From Thermoleophilaceae bacterium (GTDB lineage: Bacteria > Actinomycetota > Thermoleophilia > Solirubrobacterales > Thermoleophilaceae), in the NCBI GenBank assembly GCA_030447905.1, contig JAUJNZ010000012.1, forward strand, positions 1-46,802: a DNA stretch of 46,802 nucleotides, given 5' to 3'. Below, one piece after another: positions 36,379 to 43,577 of the stretch. Under the pieces are notes generated by a model, which saw nothing but the letters and a program-made list of their open reading frames with translations, was not told the DNA's origin and did no database searches. Each line of letters begins with the position of its first letter. The first letter of the stretch is position 1. A program made the position numbers and the translations under genes.

Positions 36379-36948
36379 ATGAGACGCCTCCTTGTCCTCG
36401 CCCCCCTAGCTTTGCTTCTGGCCCTCGCCTCGGCCTGCGGCCAGGAGGAGGCCGCCGACCGCGCCGAGGCGCCCCGGCGCTATGTCGCAGACCTAGAGCC
36501 CCTAAACGGCACGAACGTCGACGGCAGCGCGAGGATGGCGCTCTCCGACGACCACCTCACCGTCGACATCGACGCGCGCGGCCTCGAGCGCTCGATCCAC
36601 GCCCAGCACATCCACGGCGTCGGCGGCTCGGCCCGCGAGGCGGCCTGCCCGGTGCCCGCAGACGACACCGACGCCGACGGCTTTGTGGGCCTCGAGGAGG
36701 GAGAGCGCGCCTACGGGCGCGACCTGCTGGCGCTCGAGCCCTTCCCCACCGTCGGCCCAAGCGGCCGCCTCGACTGGGACCTGACCGTAGACGTCGACCC
36801 CCGCGAGCTCGGGCCGCTCGAGCGCCGGGTGCTCGTACTGCGCGGCCGCTCGGCCAACCTGGACGGAAGGGAGGGCGCCGAGTACGTGCCCGACATGCCC
36901 GTGGCCTGTGGGCGGATCGAGCCGGTCGGGGCGGTCGCAGCGAGGTGA
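36379..36948 (+). CDS. CHRD-like lipoprotein with an EF-hand-type loop
   Basis: 189 aa, ATG at 36379. The signal peptide ends at LASAC (Cys20), a lipobox. The mature protein has SIHAQHIHGVGG, like the HxxHIHG stretch of CHRD/SOD-like beta domains, and DTDADGFVGLEEG, a canonical 12-residue EF-hand calcium loop (D-x-D-x-D-G...E). It probably sits on the outer face of the membrane and binds metal. It is the first plus-strand gene of the left accessory set, 7 bp before small membrane gene B1. Role in the hydrogenase system is inferred only from position. Confidence 0.65.
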   Translation: MRRLLVLAPLALLLALASACGQEEAADRAEAPRRYVADLEPLNGTNVDGSARMALSDDHLTVDIDARGLERSIHAQHIHGVGGSAREAACPVPADDTDADGFVGLEEGERAYGRDLLALEPFPTVGPSGRLDWDLTVDVDPRELGPLERRVLVLRGRSANLDGREGAEYVPDMPVACGRIEPVGAVAAR

Positions 36949-36955
36949 GCCCGGG

Positions 36956-37204
36956 ATGATCCTGTGGTGGATCTTCGACATCGTGATCTTGGTGGTGATC
37001 GTCCCGGTGGTCGTCCTGTTGCTCACGCGCATGCTCCAGCCGGCCCTCGACGTAAAGCGGGGCGCCGACGAGCTCGCCGCAAGCGGCGACTCGCTGGTCG
37101 CCCACCTCGGCGGGGTCGATCAGCTGCAGAGGACGCGCGAGCTCGTGCGCGAGGTCGCCGTCGAGCTCGAGGGCTACGGCCAGGCCCTCGACGGGCTGCG
37201 CTAG
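36956..37204 (+). CDS. Small membrane coiled-coil protein, family B copy 1
   Basis: 82 aa, ATG at 36956. One N-terminal membrane helix (MILWWIFDIVILVVIVPVVV) is followed by a cytoplasmic helical tail: RMLQPALDVKRGADELAASG, GGVDQLQRTRELVREVAVEL. The tail aligns with the protein at 45593 (RVLRPVLEIRRYSLDILDAG, DGVDELERTRELTATVPRLV), so they are paralogues on either side of the hydrogenase. No catalytic motif. Likely a membrane-anchored scaffold or docking subunit. Confidence 0.75.
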   Translation: MILWWIFDIVILVVIVPVVVLLLTRMLQPALDVKRGADELAASGDSLVAHLGGVDQLQRTRELVREVAVELEGYGQALDGLR

Positions 37205-37213
37205 GTCGCTTTT

Positions 37214-37456
37214 ATGTCTGCGGTCGCCGTCGTCAGCATCGTCTTGGCGGTGGTGGTGATCCTCGTGCTCGCCGCCTACCTGATCGCGCTCGCCGTGATC
37301 CTCCAGCGCGTCCACGTGCGCCTGCGGGCGGTGATCTCGGCGATCGGCCAGGTCGGGCCCCGGTCAGAGGCGCTGGGCCCCGCCATCGAGACCTTGAGCC
37401 TCGAGCTCGACCAGCTGCGCCGCTCGCTGCAGCGGTTTACCCAAACCCGAAGCTAG
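37214..37456 (+). CDS. Small membrane coiled-coil protein, family D copy 1
   Basis: 80 aa, ATG at 37214, 9 bp after B1. One membrane helix (VVSIVLAVVVILVLAAYLIA) is followed by a helical tail containing AVISAIGQVGPRSEALGPAI and LELDQLRRSLQ. The pattern VxIVLxxVxxLLVVVLAxYL then E-x-LGP-x-x-E/TxNxxL is shared with the proteins at 38872 and 46158. Function unknown; see the paralogue finding. Confidence 0.75.
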   Translation: MSAVAVVSIVLAVVVILVLAAYLIALAVILQRVHVRLRAVISAIGQVGPRSEALGPAIETLSLELDQLRRSLQRFTQTRS

Positions 37457-37478
37457 CCGGCTCAAGGGACGGGCGGCC

Positions 37479-38174
37479 TTGGGCCTGCCAAGCGGCCGAG
37501 GAGATCGAGACCACCAAAGCGCCGGCGGGCTCTTTCCCTTCGCCCTGAGACAGAGGCCCCGGTGGCTCGCCGCCGCCGCCGTGGGCGCCGCGGCGGGCGC
37601 GGTCGCCCGGGGCGCAGTCTGTGGCCAGAGCACGGGCGACCGCGTCGGCTCTGAGCTCAGGCCGCCGCTGGCCTCGCCGCCGCCGCCGGCCCCCGCCCGA
37701 CCGCCCGCCGTCGCTGCGGGCTTTAGGCGCTTTTGGGCGCCGCAGGGGCGCTTTTCGATCGACTACCCAAGCGACTGGGCGCGGCTAGAGACCCCGCGCT
37801 CTGACGTAAAGCTGCTCGTCACCCGAGGCGAGGCCGCCTCGGTGCTCGTGCGCACGATCGCGCTTCGGTATCCGGTCGGGCGCTCAGACCTCGAGAACGT
37901 CGAGGCCCTCACCGACCGGATCGTCGCCTCCGGGCAGCAGGTGAGGCTCTTGGCCGAGGCGCGGCGGATCGAGCTCGGCGGCCTGCCCGGCTACTTCTAC
38001 TTCTACTCCTTCCGCGATCCAAAGACGCGCCGGCGCGGGACCCACTCCCACTACTTTCTGTTCCAGGGCTCAACGTTGATCACGATCGTCCTCCAGGCCC
38101 TGCCCGAGCGGCGCTTTGAGCGCTTTGCCCCAGACTTCGACCGGATCGCCGCGAGCTTTCGCGCCCGGCGGTGA
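37479..38174 (+). CDS. PsbP-like (Mog1/PsbP fold) exported protein
   Basis: 231 aa from TTG 37479; the start is uncertain. A hydrophobic Ala-rich segment (WLAAAAVGAAAGAVARGAV) and a Pro-rich linker precede a domain of about 140 residues. That domain begins GRFSIDYPSDWARLE and continues VKLLVTRGEAASVLVRTIAL, ELGGLPGYFYFYSF and HYFLFQGSTLITIVLQALPE, a PsbP-type pattern. In oxygenic phototrophs PsbP binds photosystem II; in other bacteria the role is unknown. It interrupts the left set of small membrane proteins, suggesting it works with them outside the membrane. Confidence 0.65.
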   Translation: MGLPSGRGDRDHQSAGGLFPFALRQRPRWLAAAAVGAAAGAVARGAVCGQSTGDRVGSELRPPLASPPPPAPARPPAVAAGFRRFWAPQGRFSIDYPSDWARLETPRSDVKLLVTRGEAASVLVRTIALRYPVGRSDLENVEALTDRIVASGQQVRLLAEARRIELGGLPGYFYFYSFRDPKTRRRGTHSHYFLFQGSTLITIVLQALPERRFERFAPDFDRIAASFRARR

Positions 38175-38297
38175 TCTGGTGGCTTGCCCAAGGCCGCGGC
38201 CGTAGTAAGATCCGGCCAGGACGCAAAACGCCGCGATCGCGTCGACGGGCCCCGGGGCCTCGAGATACGCCGGGGCTTTGCGGATCGCCGAGGAGGA

Positions 38298-38606
38298 GTG
38301 ACTGACTTGTCGTTGTTGACGATCGAGACGCTAGCCGCGCACACCGCCCAGAACCCCTATACGGGCTGGTGGGCGGGCCTCGTCATCGGCTTTGCCGTCG
38401 TCGTCGTGGTCGTGATCGTGGTCGCGCTGATCCTCACCTATGCCTCGCGCATCAGCGACCAGACCGAGGACGCGCTCGAGGCCTTCGACGCCGCCAGAGC
38501 GGGGACGAGCCCGCTGGCGCGCCTCGAGGACACAAGGAGCGCCGCCCAGGAGGTCCTCAACGCGATGCGCTCGGCCCGAGCAGCGCTTCCGGGGGCGAGA
38601 TCGTGA
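38298..38606 (+). CDS. Small membrane coiled-coil protein, family A copy 1
   Basis: 102 aa from GTG 38298; a TTG at 38307 has better spacing from AGGAGGAG. A membrane helix (GLVIGFAVVVVVVIVVALIL) is followed by a tail with ISDQTEDALEAFDAARAGTS and LARLEDTRSAAQEVLNAMRS. It aligns with the protein at 45348 (IVGQAKDITRSLDSARERTS, MFELSRTNLAVDRAARGLAR). Stop and next start overlap (GTGA). Confidence 0.75.
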   Translation: MTDLSLLTIETLAAHTAQNPYTGWWAGLVIGFAVVVVVVIVVALILTYASRISDQTEDALEAFDAARAGTSPLARLEDTRSAAQEVLNAMRSARAALPGARS

Positions 38607-38875
38607 CGGCGGTGACGATGCTCGACCCCGGCCAGGCCACCTTCTGGTGGATCGCGCTCGCGGTCGGGGCCGTCGTGGTCGGGGTGGTGGTCGTCTTGTT
38701 AGCCCTGCTCTCGCGCCTGCTAAACGACATCCGCTTCGGCGTGGCGGCCCTCGACGCGATGGCCGAGCGCATCGAGCACGGCTCAGCCGCCGGCGACCTG
38801 CGGGCCACCGCCTCGGTCCTGCGCGACATCCGCGACGAGATCCGCGTCCACGACGATCTGCTCTCCTCCCGATGA
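38603..38875 (+). CDS. Small membrane coiled-coil protein, family C copy 1
   Basis: 90 aa, GTG at 38603 overlapping the family A stop by 4 bp. A membrane helix (TFWWIALAVGAVVVGVVVVL) is followed by a helical tail (LNDIRFGVAALDAMAERIEH, ASVLRDIRDEIRVHDDLL). It is the counterpart of the protein at 45865, which starts its helix with TLWWITLGVGLVVALVVTAL. A and C are adjacent in both sets or separated only by B. Confidence 0.75.
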   Translation: MTAVTMLDPGQATFWWIALAVGAVVVGVVVVLLALLSRLLNDIRFGVAALDAMAERIEHGSAAGDLRATASVLRDIRDEIRVHDDLLSSR

Positions 38876-39135
38876 GCGCGGTCGTCCACATCGTCCTGAC
38901 GGTCGTCGAGATCCTCTTGCTGGTCGTCGTGCTCGCCGTGTACCTGGTCATCCTCGCCCGCCAGCTGCGGGCGATCGCCGACAGCATCGGGCAGCTGAGC
39001 GTGCGGGTCCAGACCACCGAGGAGCGCCTGCGCGACCTCGGTCCGGCGGCGGCGGAGGTAAACACCGCGCTCTCAGACCTGCGCTCGGGGCTCGCGCCGG
39101 TGGCCGAGAAGGCAACCCGGGCGGCCCGGGTATGA
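38872..39135 (+). CDS. Small membrane coiled-coil protein, family D copy 2
   Basis: 87 aa, ATG at 38872 overlapping the family C stop by 4 bp (ATGA). A membrane helix (VHIVLTVVEILLLVVVLAVY) is followed by a heptad-like tail (LSVRVQTTEERLRDLGPAAA, EVNTALSDLRSGLAPVAEKA). It is closest in pattern to the family D protein at 46158 (TVLIVLTLVEVTLLVVVLAG, GPRLREVNQVLEQV). Confidence 0.75.
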   Translation: MSAVVHIVLTVVEILLLVVVLAVYLVILARQLRAIADSIGQLSVRVQTTEERLRDLGPAAAEVNTALSDLRSGLAPVAEKATRAARV

Positions 39136-39163
39136 CGCGGGGCGCCTCGGTCAGGGTCAGGCG

Positions 39164-39595
39164 ATGAGCAGTCCGCTGCGCCATCCCGCCCAGTTCGCCG
39201 CCCTGGCGGTGGGGATCGTCTACTTGGCCGTGGGCCTGATCGGCTTTGCCGTCACGGGCTTTTCCGGGTGGGTGGTGGACACCCGCGAGGACATGCTCTC
39301 CTTCGACCTAAACGGCTTTCACAACATCGTCCACCTCGGGGTCGGGGCGATCCTGATCGGCGTCTCGCTCGTGCGCGAGCCCACCATCACCCAGGGGGTC
39401 CTGATCGGCGGCGGCCTCGTCTACCTGCTCGCCGCCGTGCTCGGCTTTACCGGCAACCTCGGCTCGCTTTTGTCGATCGACGGCAAGCTGGCCTCAGACA
39501 ACTTCCTCCACCTGGTGTCGGGCGCTGCGGCCGTCCTGGTCGGGCTGCTCGGCGGCGACCTGGGGGATCGCCAGGTCGAGGTCGTCCCGCCCTAG
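39164..39595 (+). CDS. DUF4383-family membrane protein
   Basis: 143 aa, ATG at 39164. Four membrane segments: FAALAVGIVYLAVGLIGFAV, NIVHLGVGAILIGVSL, GVLIGGGLVYLLAAVLGF and FLHLVSGAAAVLVGLLGG. The FDLNGFHNIVHLGVG motif is typical of DUF4383, a common actinobacterial family of unknown function. It follows the left small-protein set on the same strand. Confidence 0.8.
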   Translation: MSSPLRHPAQFAALAVGIVYLAVGLIGFAVTGFSGWVVDTREDMLSFDLNGFHNIVHLGVGAILIGVSLVREPTITQGVLIGGGLVYLLAAVLGFTGNLGSLLSIDGKLASDNFLHLVSGAAAVLVGLLGGDLGDRQVEVVPP

Positions 39596-39617
39596 GGGCG
39601 ACCCGGCGGCTTTTTTG

Positions 39618-40142
39618 GTGAGCGAAGTGGGCTTCGACGACCTGCTGAGACGGCTCGAGGCGCTCCTGGGCGAGGTCGAGGAGCTCGACGAGGCGACCAG
39701 AGCGCGGGTGTTCGAGCTCATGGACGGCTTTGACCTCATCCACCGGACCGCCCTCGGCGCCCTCGGCGAGGCCCTCGACCCCCAGACCCTCGAGCGCCTG
39801 CGCGGCTCAGACCCCGCCATCGCCTGGATGTTCGACGCCTACCGGGTCGGAGTCGACGAGCGGTCTGAGGCCGACGCCGCGCTCGAGTCGGTGCGCCCCT
39901 ACATCCACTCCCACGGCGGGAAGGTGGAGGTGCTCGAGGTCCGCGGCGGCGTCGTGCGCCTGCGCCTGTCGGGGGCGTGCTCGGGTTGCACCGCATCGGC
40001 GGTGACCCTCCAGGACGGGATCGACGAGGCGCTGCGAGAGCACCTGCCCGGCTTTGTGGCCACCGAGGTCGAAGAGGACGACGCCGAGCCCCACCCTCCT
40101 CCGAGCTCGGTCATCCTCGAGCTTCCACAGTTTCGCGGGTAA
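39618..40142 (+). CDS. NifU-like Fe-S scaffold domain protein
   Basis: 174 aa, GTG at 39618. The C-terminal half is a NifU-type domain: ALESVRPYIHSHGGKVEVLE, then LSGACSGCTASAVTL with Cys121 and Cys124, the CxxC that holds a transient cluster. The N-terminal about 75 residues are helical and acidic. It probably supplies or repairs Fe-S clusters for the hydrogenase small subunit, which needs three. It is the last gene of the left plus-strand set. A TTG at 39615 gives one extra residue. Confidence 0.85.
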   Translation: MSEVGFDDLLRRLEALLGEVEELDEATRARVFELMDGFDLIHRTALGALGEALDPQTLERLRGSDPAIAWMFDAYRVGVDERSEADAALESVRPYIHSHGGKVEVLEVRGGVVRLRLSGACSGCTASAVTLQDGIDEALREHLPGFVATEVEEDDAEPHPPPSSVILELPQFRG

Positions 40143-40237
40143 GTGGCGGACGCCGACAACCCGGCTGGGGTTTCCCCTTCCTGATCCTCCTCGCCCCGAG
40201 CGAGCCGAGCGACCGAAGCCCCCCGCCCCCTAGCCCG

Positions 40238-40771
40238 TCAAGTCCGCCCTGCGTGCTCGAGCTCGCACTCGATCAGCCCGAGCGTGGCCTGGGCCTGGCC
40301 GTAGGTGAGCTCTGAGAGCTCGAACGACTGCGGCGCGGGGTCTGGGTCGGGGACCGTCTCGAGGCGCTCGGCGTCTGGGAGCTCCTCTCGGGCCAGCTTC
40401 ATCAGGGCCTCGAACATGTCGTTGACCCGCTTGGGGAGGTCCCCGCTGGATCCCTCGAGCGAGCGCCGCAGCCGGTGGACGCGCTCGTGCAGGGAGGCGT
40501 CCTCGCAGGCGGCCTCGACCTGGGCGAGCTCGGCCCGCGCGCTGTCGCCGCGCACGTCTGAGAACGAGGGATCGAGCGCCGGGGAGTGAGGGTGGGCGGA
40601 GGGCATCTCGCTCGCCGGTCCGATGGCCGCCAGCACGCGGTCCTCAGAGCGTTCCTGCCTGGCCCGCTCGATCAGGTCGTTGACCCGCCCGGCGGTGTCC
40701 TTTCGCAGGTAGCCCTCGACCCCGTCGAGCTCTGAGCGCATGTCCCGGATTTCGGAAAGCAGGTCGGCCAT
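40238..40771 (-). CDS. Hypothetical helical protein of the hydrogenase operon
   Basis: 177 aa, ATG at 40771. Almost entirely acidic helix with long charged stretches (LLSEIRDMRSELDGVEGYLR, NDLIERARQERSEDRVLAAI, HERVHRLRRSLEGSS) and no membrane segment or Cys cluster. It lies last in the minus-strand run small subunit, large subunit, M52-like protein, this gene. It may be an assembly factor or a soluble partner of the coiled-coil membrane proteins. No family recognised. Confidence 0.65.
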   Translation of the reverse strand: MADLLSEIRDMRSELDGVEGYLRKDTAGRVNDLIERARQERSEDRVLAAIGPASEMPSAHPHSPALDPSFSDVRGDSARAELAQVEAACEDASLHERVHRLRRSLEGSSGDLPKRVNDMFEALMKLAREELPDAERLETVPDPDPAPQSFELSELTYGQAQATLGLIECELEHAGRT

Positions 40772-40837
40772 GGCTCGATACTACCCAGGCGAGGAGAGAT
40801 TAAGCACCGACGTCGCCGCCCCAGGGCTCGCGCGGCC

Positions 40838-41632
40838 CTAGGAGCCCGCCGCCGGCGCGGGGCCGCCGTCGGGCGAGGCCTCGGTCGCGATCCGCTCCTC
40901 GGGGGCCTGGAGGCGGTCGAGCTCTTCGATCAGGGTCCACCACAGGCCCCAGTCGAGCGCGGTCATGCCCTCGGGGGTGTGGCCGGCGGCGATCTCCTCT
41001 CGCAGGCGCTCGCGGAGGGAGAACGTCTTCTTCCAGCCGCCCTCGCGATCGACCGCCTCGAGCTCTGAGAGCAGGGCGCACAGGGCGCGCTCGGCGCCGG
41101 ACTCGCCGGCTTGGGCGCCCACGAGCTCTCGCAGCTGGTCTGAGAGCTCGAGCACGGGCACCCGGCGGACCTCCTCGCCCACGAGCTCTAAGGCGCGCTC
41201 GAGGCCCTCCTGGGCGGGCTCAGAGAGCGTCTCTGAGGGCTCTTGGCTTGCGGGCTCTACCTCGATCGCCACCGTGCGCTTGGGCAGGGCCCCAAGCCCC
41301 GCGGCCACCTCGAGCAGGAGGTCGATCGAGACATAGCCGACCACCGCCTCGCCGACGGCCACCTGGACCTCCTGGGCGGCGCGCTCTGTGGGCTCATAAC
41401 GGCGGCGCTCGACGGTCGCGGGCGCGCGCCCGCGCTCGGCCGCGCCGACCAGCACGAGCGCTTTGGGGCGCAGCTCCTCGAGGCGCTGGACCACGGCGAC
41501 GGCGCCGTAGGCGAGCTCCTCGACCAAGACGCCTGGGCCGAGGTCGGCTTCTGAGAGGCGCTGGGCGGCGATGCGCCCGAGGTCTAGGTCTCCCTGGTAG
41601 AGCTGGAAGACCCCGCCGACGAGGACCGTCAC
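40838..41632 (-). CDS. Degenerate hydrogenase-protease-like protein with extra C-terminal domain
   Basis: 264 aa, GTG at 41632, 19 bp after the large-subunit stop. The first about 150 residues follow the M52 maturation protease layout: VLVGGVFQLYQGDLDLGRIA in place of GxGNxLxxDDGxG, KALVLVGAAERGRAPATVER in place of the VDAxxxGxxPG strand, and a helix ending GLGALPKRTVAIEVEP like GLGCLPARVALVGCQP of the canonical protease at 35739. The second Asp and the His metal ligands of true proteases are absent. The last about 110 residues are helical (GWKKTFSLRERLREEIAAGH, ALDWGLWWTLIEELDRL) and not part of known proteases. It is probably a non-catalytic chaperone that holds the large subunit. Confidence 0.65.
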   Translation of the reverse strand: MTVLVGGVFQLYQGDLDLGRIAAQRLSEADLGPGVLVEELAYGAVAVVQRLEELRPKALVLVGAAERGRAPATVERRRYEPTERAAQEVQVAVGEAVVGYVSIDLLLEVAAGLGALPKRTVAIEVEPASQEPSETLSEPAQEGLERALELVGEEVRRVPVLELSDQLRELVGAQAGESGAERALCALLSELEAVDREGGWKKTFSLRERLREEIAAGHTPEGMTALDWGLWWTLIEELDRLQAPEERIATEASPDGGPAPAAGS

Positions 41633-41651
41633 CGACGGGCGGGCGCTTTGG

Positions 41652-43574
41652 CTACTCGGCCCCGCAGGAGCAGGTGTTTACCTCCCGCACCACCTTGCCG
41701 TGGCCGGTGGAGACGTGGGTGGTGCACGGCATGCAGGGGTCAAAGCTGCGCAGCGCGCGCAGCATGTCGACGGAGGTGAACTCGCTCGGGTCGCGCATCT
41801 GCTCGAGGATCGGGGTGTTCATCACCGCCTGCTCGTAGGGGCCGGGCTGGCCCCAGGGGTCGCGCGGCGAGGCGTTGATCGTCGAGGGGGTGCAGATCTG
41901 GTAGTTGGTGAGCTTGCCCCCCTCGATGACCGCGTGGTGGGTGAGCCAGCCCCGCCCGGCCCCCCAAAAGCCCGCCCCGATGCCCTCGCCCTTCTGGACG
42001 TGGCGGTCGAGCTCGCTCGAGTTCAGCCGGGCGACCTTGGTCTCTCCGCGGCGCATCAGCCGGTAGGCCTCGAGCAGGTTGTTGAGCCCGACGAGCTGGG
42101 AGAACAGGTAGTGGTAGGCGCGCCCGCGGTTTCGCTCGAACGCGTTCCAGACCTCGGGGACCCGCCACTCCACCTGGGTCTCGGGGGAGCGGCCCTTGGG
42201 GATCGTCATGCGGATGCCGTCGCCGGTGGCCTCGATGAAGTCGTTGGGCGGCATCTTCTGGGCCTTGGCGGTCAAAAACAGCCGCGCGTAGGCTCCGGCC
42301 TCGACGACGTTTCGGTCCCAGCGCGGGGCCGTCGAGTAGCTGTACTTGTCCTTGAAGCTCTTTTCCTGGGGCTTTGGCAGCGTGGTCTTGTTCCAGGGGT
42401 GGTAGGGGCTCAGGGGGTTTCCGAGCGGGTCGGTCTGATAGCGCATCCCGTCGCCCGATCCGTTGCCGTCGGTCCACTCCTCGTAGTAGGAGTGCTCGAC
42501 GAACTCCTCCCAGCCGATGTTGAGGTCTGACATGCGCGTGGTCACGAGCTCTCCGTCGATCATCGCCCCGGGCGTCGACCAGCGCCGCTCGCCCCACTGG
42601 TTGAAGTTCGCATACGAGGCGTCGTAGGCGTCGGGCTGGTCCCAAAAGCCCGTGTCGACGAAGTTCATCGGCAGGCTGCCGACCTCCTTGTAGCGCTCGT
42701 CGGCCGCGTAGAAGAACTCGGGGATGTCGTTCCAGACCGCCATCATCCGCTGGGCGTAGTCGAAGATCTCGCCGAGGCGGGCGTGGTACTCGTTCAGGGT
42801 CTGGAGGGTCACCGTCGAGGTCACCCCGCCCGGGATGATCGTCTGGGGGTGGGGGTACTTGCCGTGAAAGAGCACGAACATCTCGCGCGACAGGCGGGTG
42901 AACTGGATCCCCTCCTGGTAGAGCTCGCCGGTCAGCGGGGTGAGCGCGGTCATGATGTCGGCCATCGTGCGAAAGCCGTGGCGGTGTTCCCCGGGACAGC
43001 GCCAGCGCTCGGCCAGCGGCCACAGCTCTGGGTTTGTGGCCTTGACCACGGGCTCTGAGTAGTCGGGCCCGGCGAGCAGGTAGAGGTGGAGGGGGTTGTC
43101 GTAGCCCATCTCGGCCGTCTCGCCGAGGTTGCGCACGATCGTGCCCATCGGCGGGGGCGCGAGGTCGAGCGCCATCTCGACCGCGTAGGCGGCGGCGTGG
43201 GCGTGCACGCCCCCGCAGACCCCACACGCCCGCGAGGCGATGTAGGTGGCATCGCGCGGGTCGCGCCCCATGAGGATGACCTCATAGCCGCGAAACAGCG
43301 GCGCCTGGGAGTGGGCCTGGATGTAGCGGCCCTCGCGCAGGTCGGCGGTCATGTGCATGGCCATCGCCCCGGCGATCCGGGTCACGGGGTCCATGTTGAG
43401 GTCCTTGACGTGGCCGTTTCGCTCGACCAGGCGCTCGATCTGGGCGGTGCGCTGGGCCTCGGTCATGTGGACCTCGGGGCGGGCGGTCGAGACCGAGTAG
43501 GGGTCGGGAAAGCCCCCGCGCAGCTGCGCGTTGCCGGCGGAGTCGATCTCTACGGGAAGGGTCTTAAAGCACAT
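41652..43574 (-). CDS. [NiFe]-hydrogenase large (catalytic) subunit
   Basis: 640 aa, ATG at 43574, 3 bp after the small-subunit stop. It carries the Ni-Fe(CN)2CO active site that splits H2. The N-terminal L1 motif is RACGVCGGVH (Cys117, Cys120, His124) and the C-terminal L2 motif is DPCMPCTTH (Cys614, Cys617, His620). After His620 there are 20 residues ending CSCGAE, the peptide removed by the maturation protease. NMDPVTRIAG and TPLTGELYQEGIQFTRL-type segments are typical of group 1 uptake enzymes. The close relatives I recall are the actinobacterial high-affinity enzymes (1h and related), but subgroup is inference. All cysteines of the site are normal TGC/TGT codons, not UGA. Confidence 0.95.
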   Translation of the reverse strand: MCFKTLPVEIDSAGNAQLRGGFPDPYSVSTARPEVHMTEAQRTAQIERLVERNGHVKDLNMDPVTRIAGAMAMHMTADLREGRYIQAHSQAPLFRGYEVILMGRDPRDATYIASRACGVCGGVHAHAAAYAVEMALDLAPPPMGTIVRNLGETAEMGYDNPLHLYLLAGPDYSEPVVKATNPELWPLAERWRCPGEHRHGFRTMADIMTALTPLTGELYQEGIQFTRLSREMFVLFHGKYPHPQTIIPGGVTSTVTLQTLNEYHARLGEIFDYAQRMMAVWNDIPEFFYAADERYKEVGSLPMNFVDTGFWDQPDAYDASYANFNQWGERRWSTPGAMIDGELVTTRMSDLNIGWEEFVEHSYYEEWTDGNGSGDGMRYQTDPLGNPLSPYHPWNKTTLPKPQEKSFKDKYSYSTAPRWDRNVVEAGAYARLFLTAKAQKMPPNDFIEATGDGIRMTIPKGRSPETQVEWRVPEVWNAFERNRGRAYHYLFSQLVGLNNLLEAYRLMRRGETKVARLNSSELDRHVQKGEGIGAGFWGAGRGWLTHHAVIEGGKLTNYQICTPSTINASPRDPWGQPGPYEQAVMNTPILEQMRDPSEFTSVDMLRALRSFDPCMPCTTHVSTGHGKVVREVNTCSCGAE

Positions 43575-43577
43575 GGC

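Noticed and set aside
39585-39616. Rho-independent terminator after the DUF4383 gene (T6 after a short stem)
   Set aside because: The stem is only 5 bp, the T-run lies 8 nt away, and the NifU-like gene starts immediately, so read-through is more likely.
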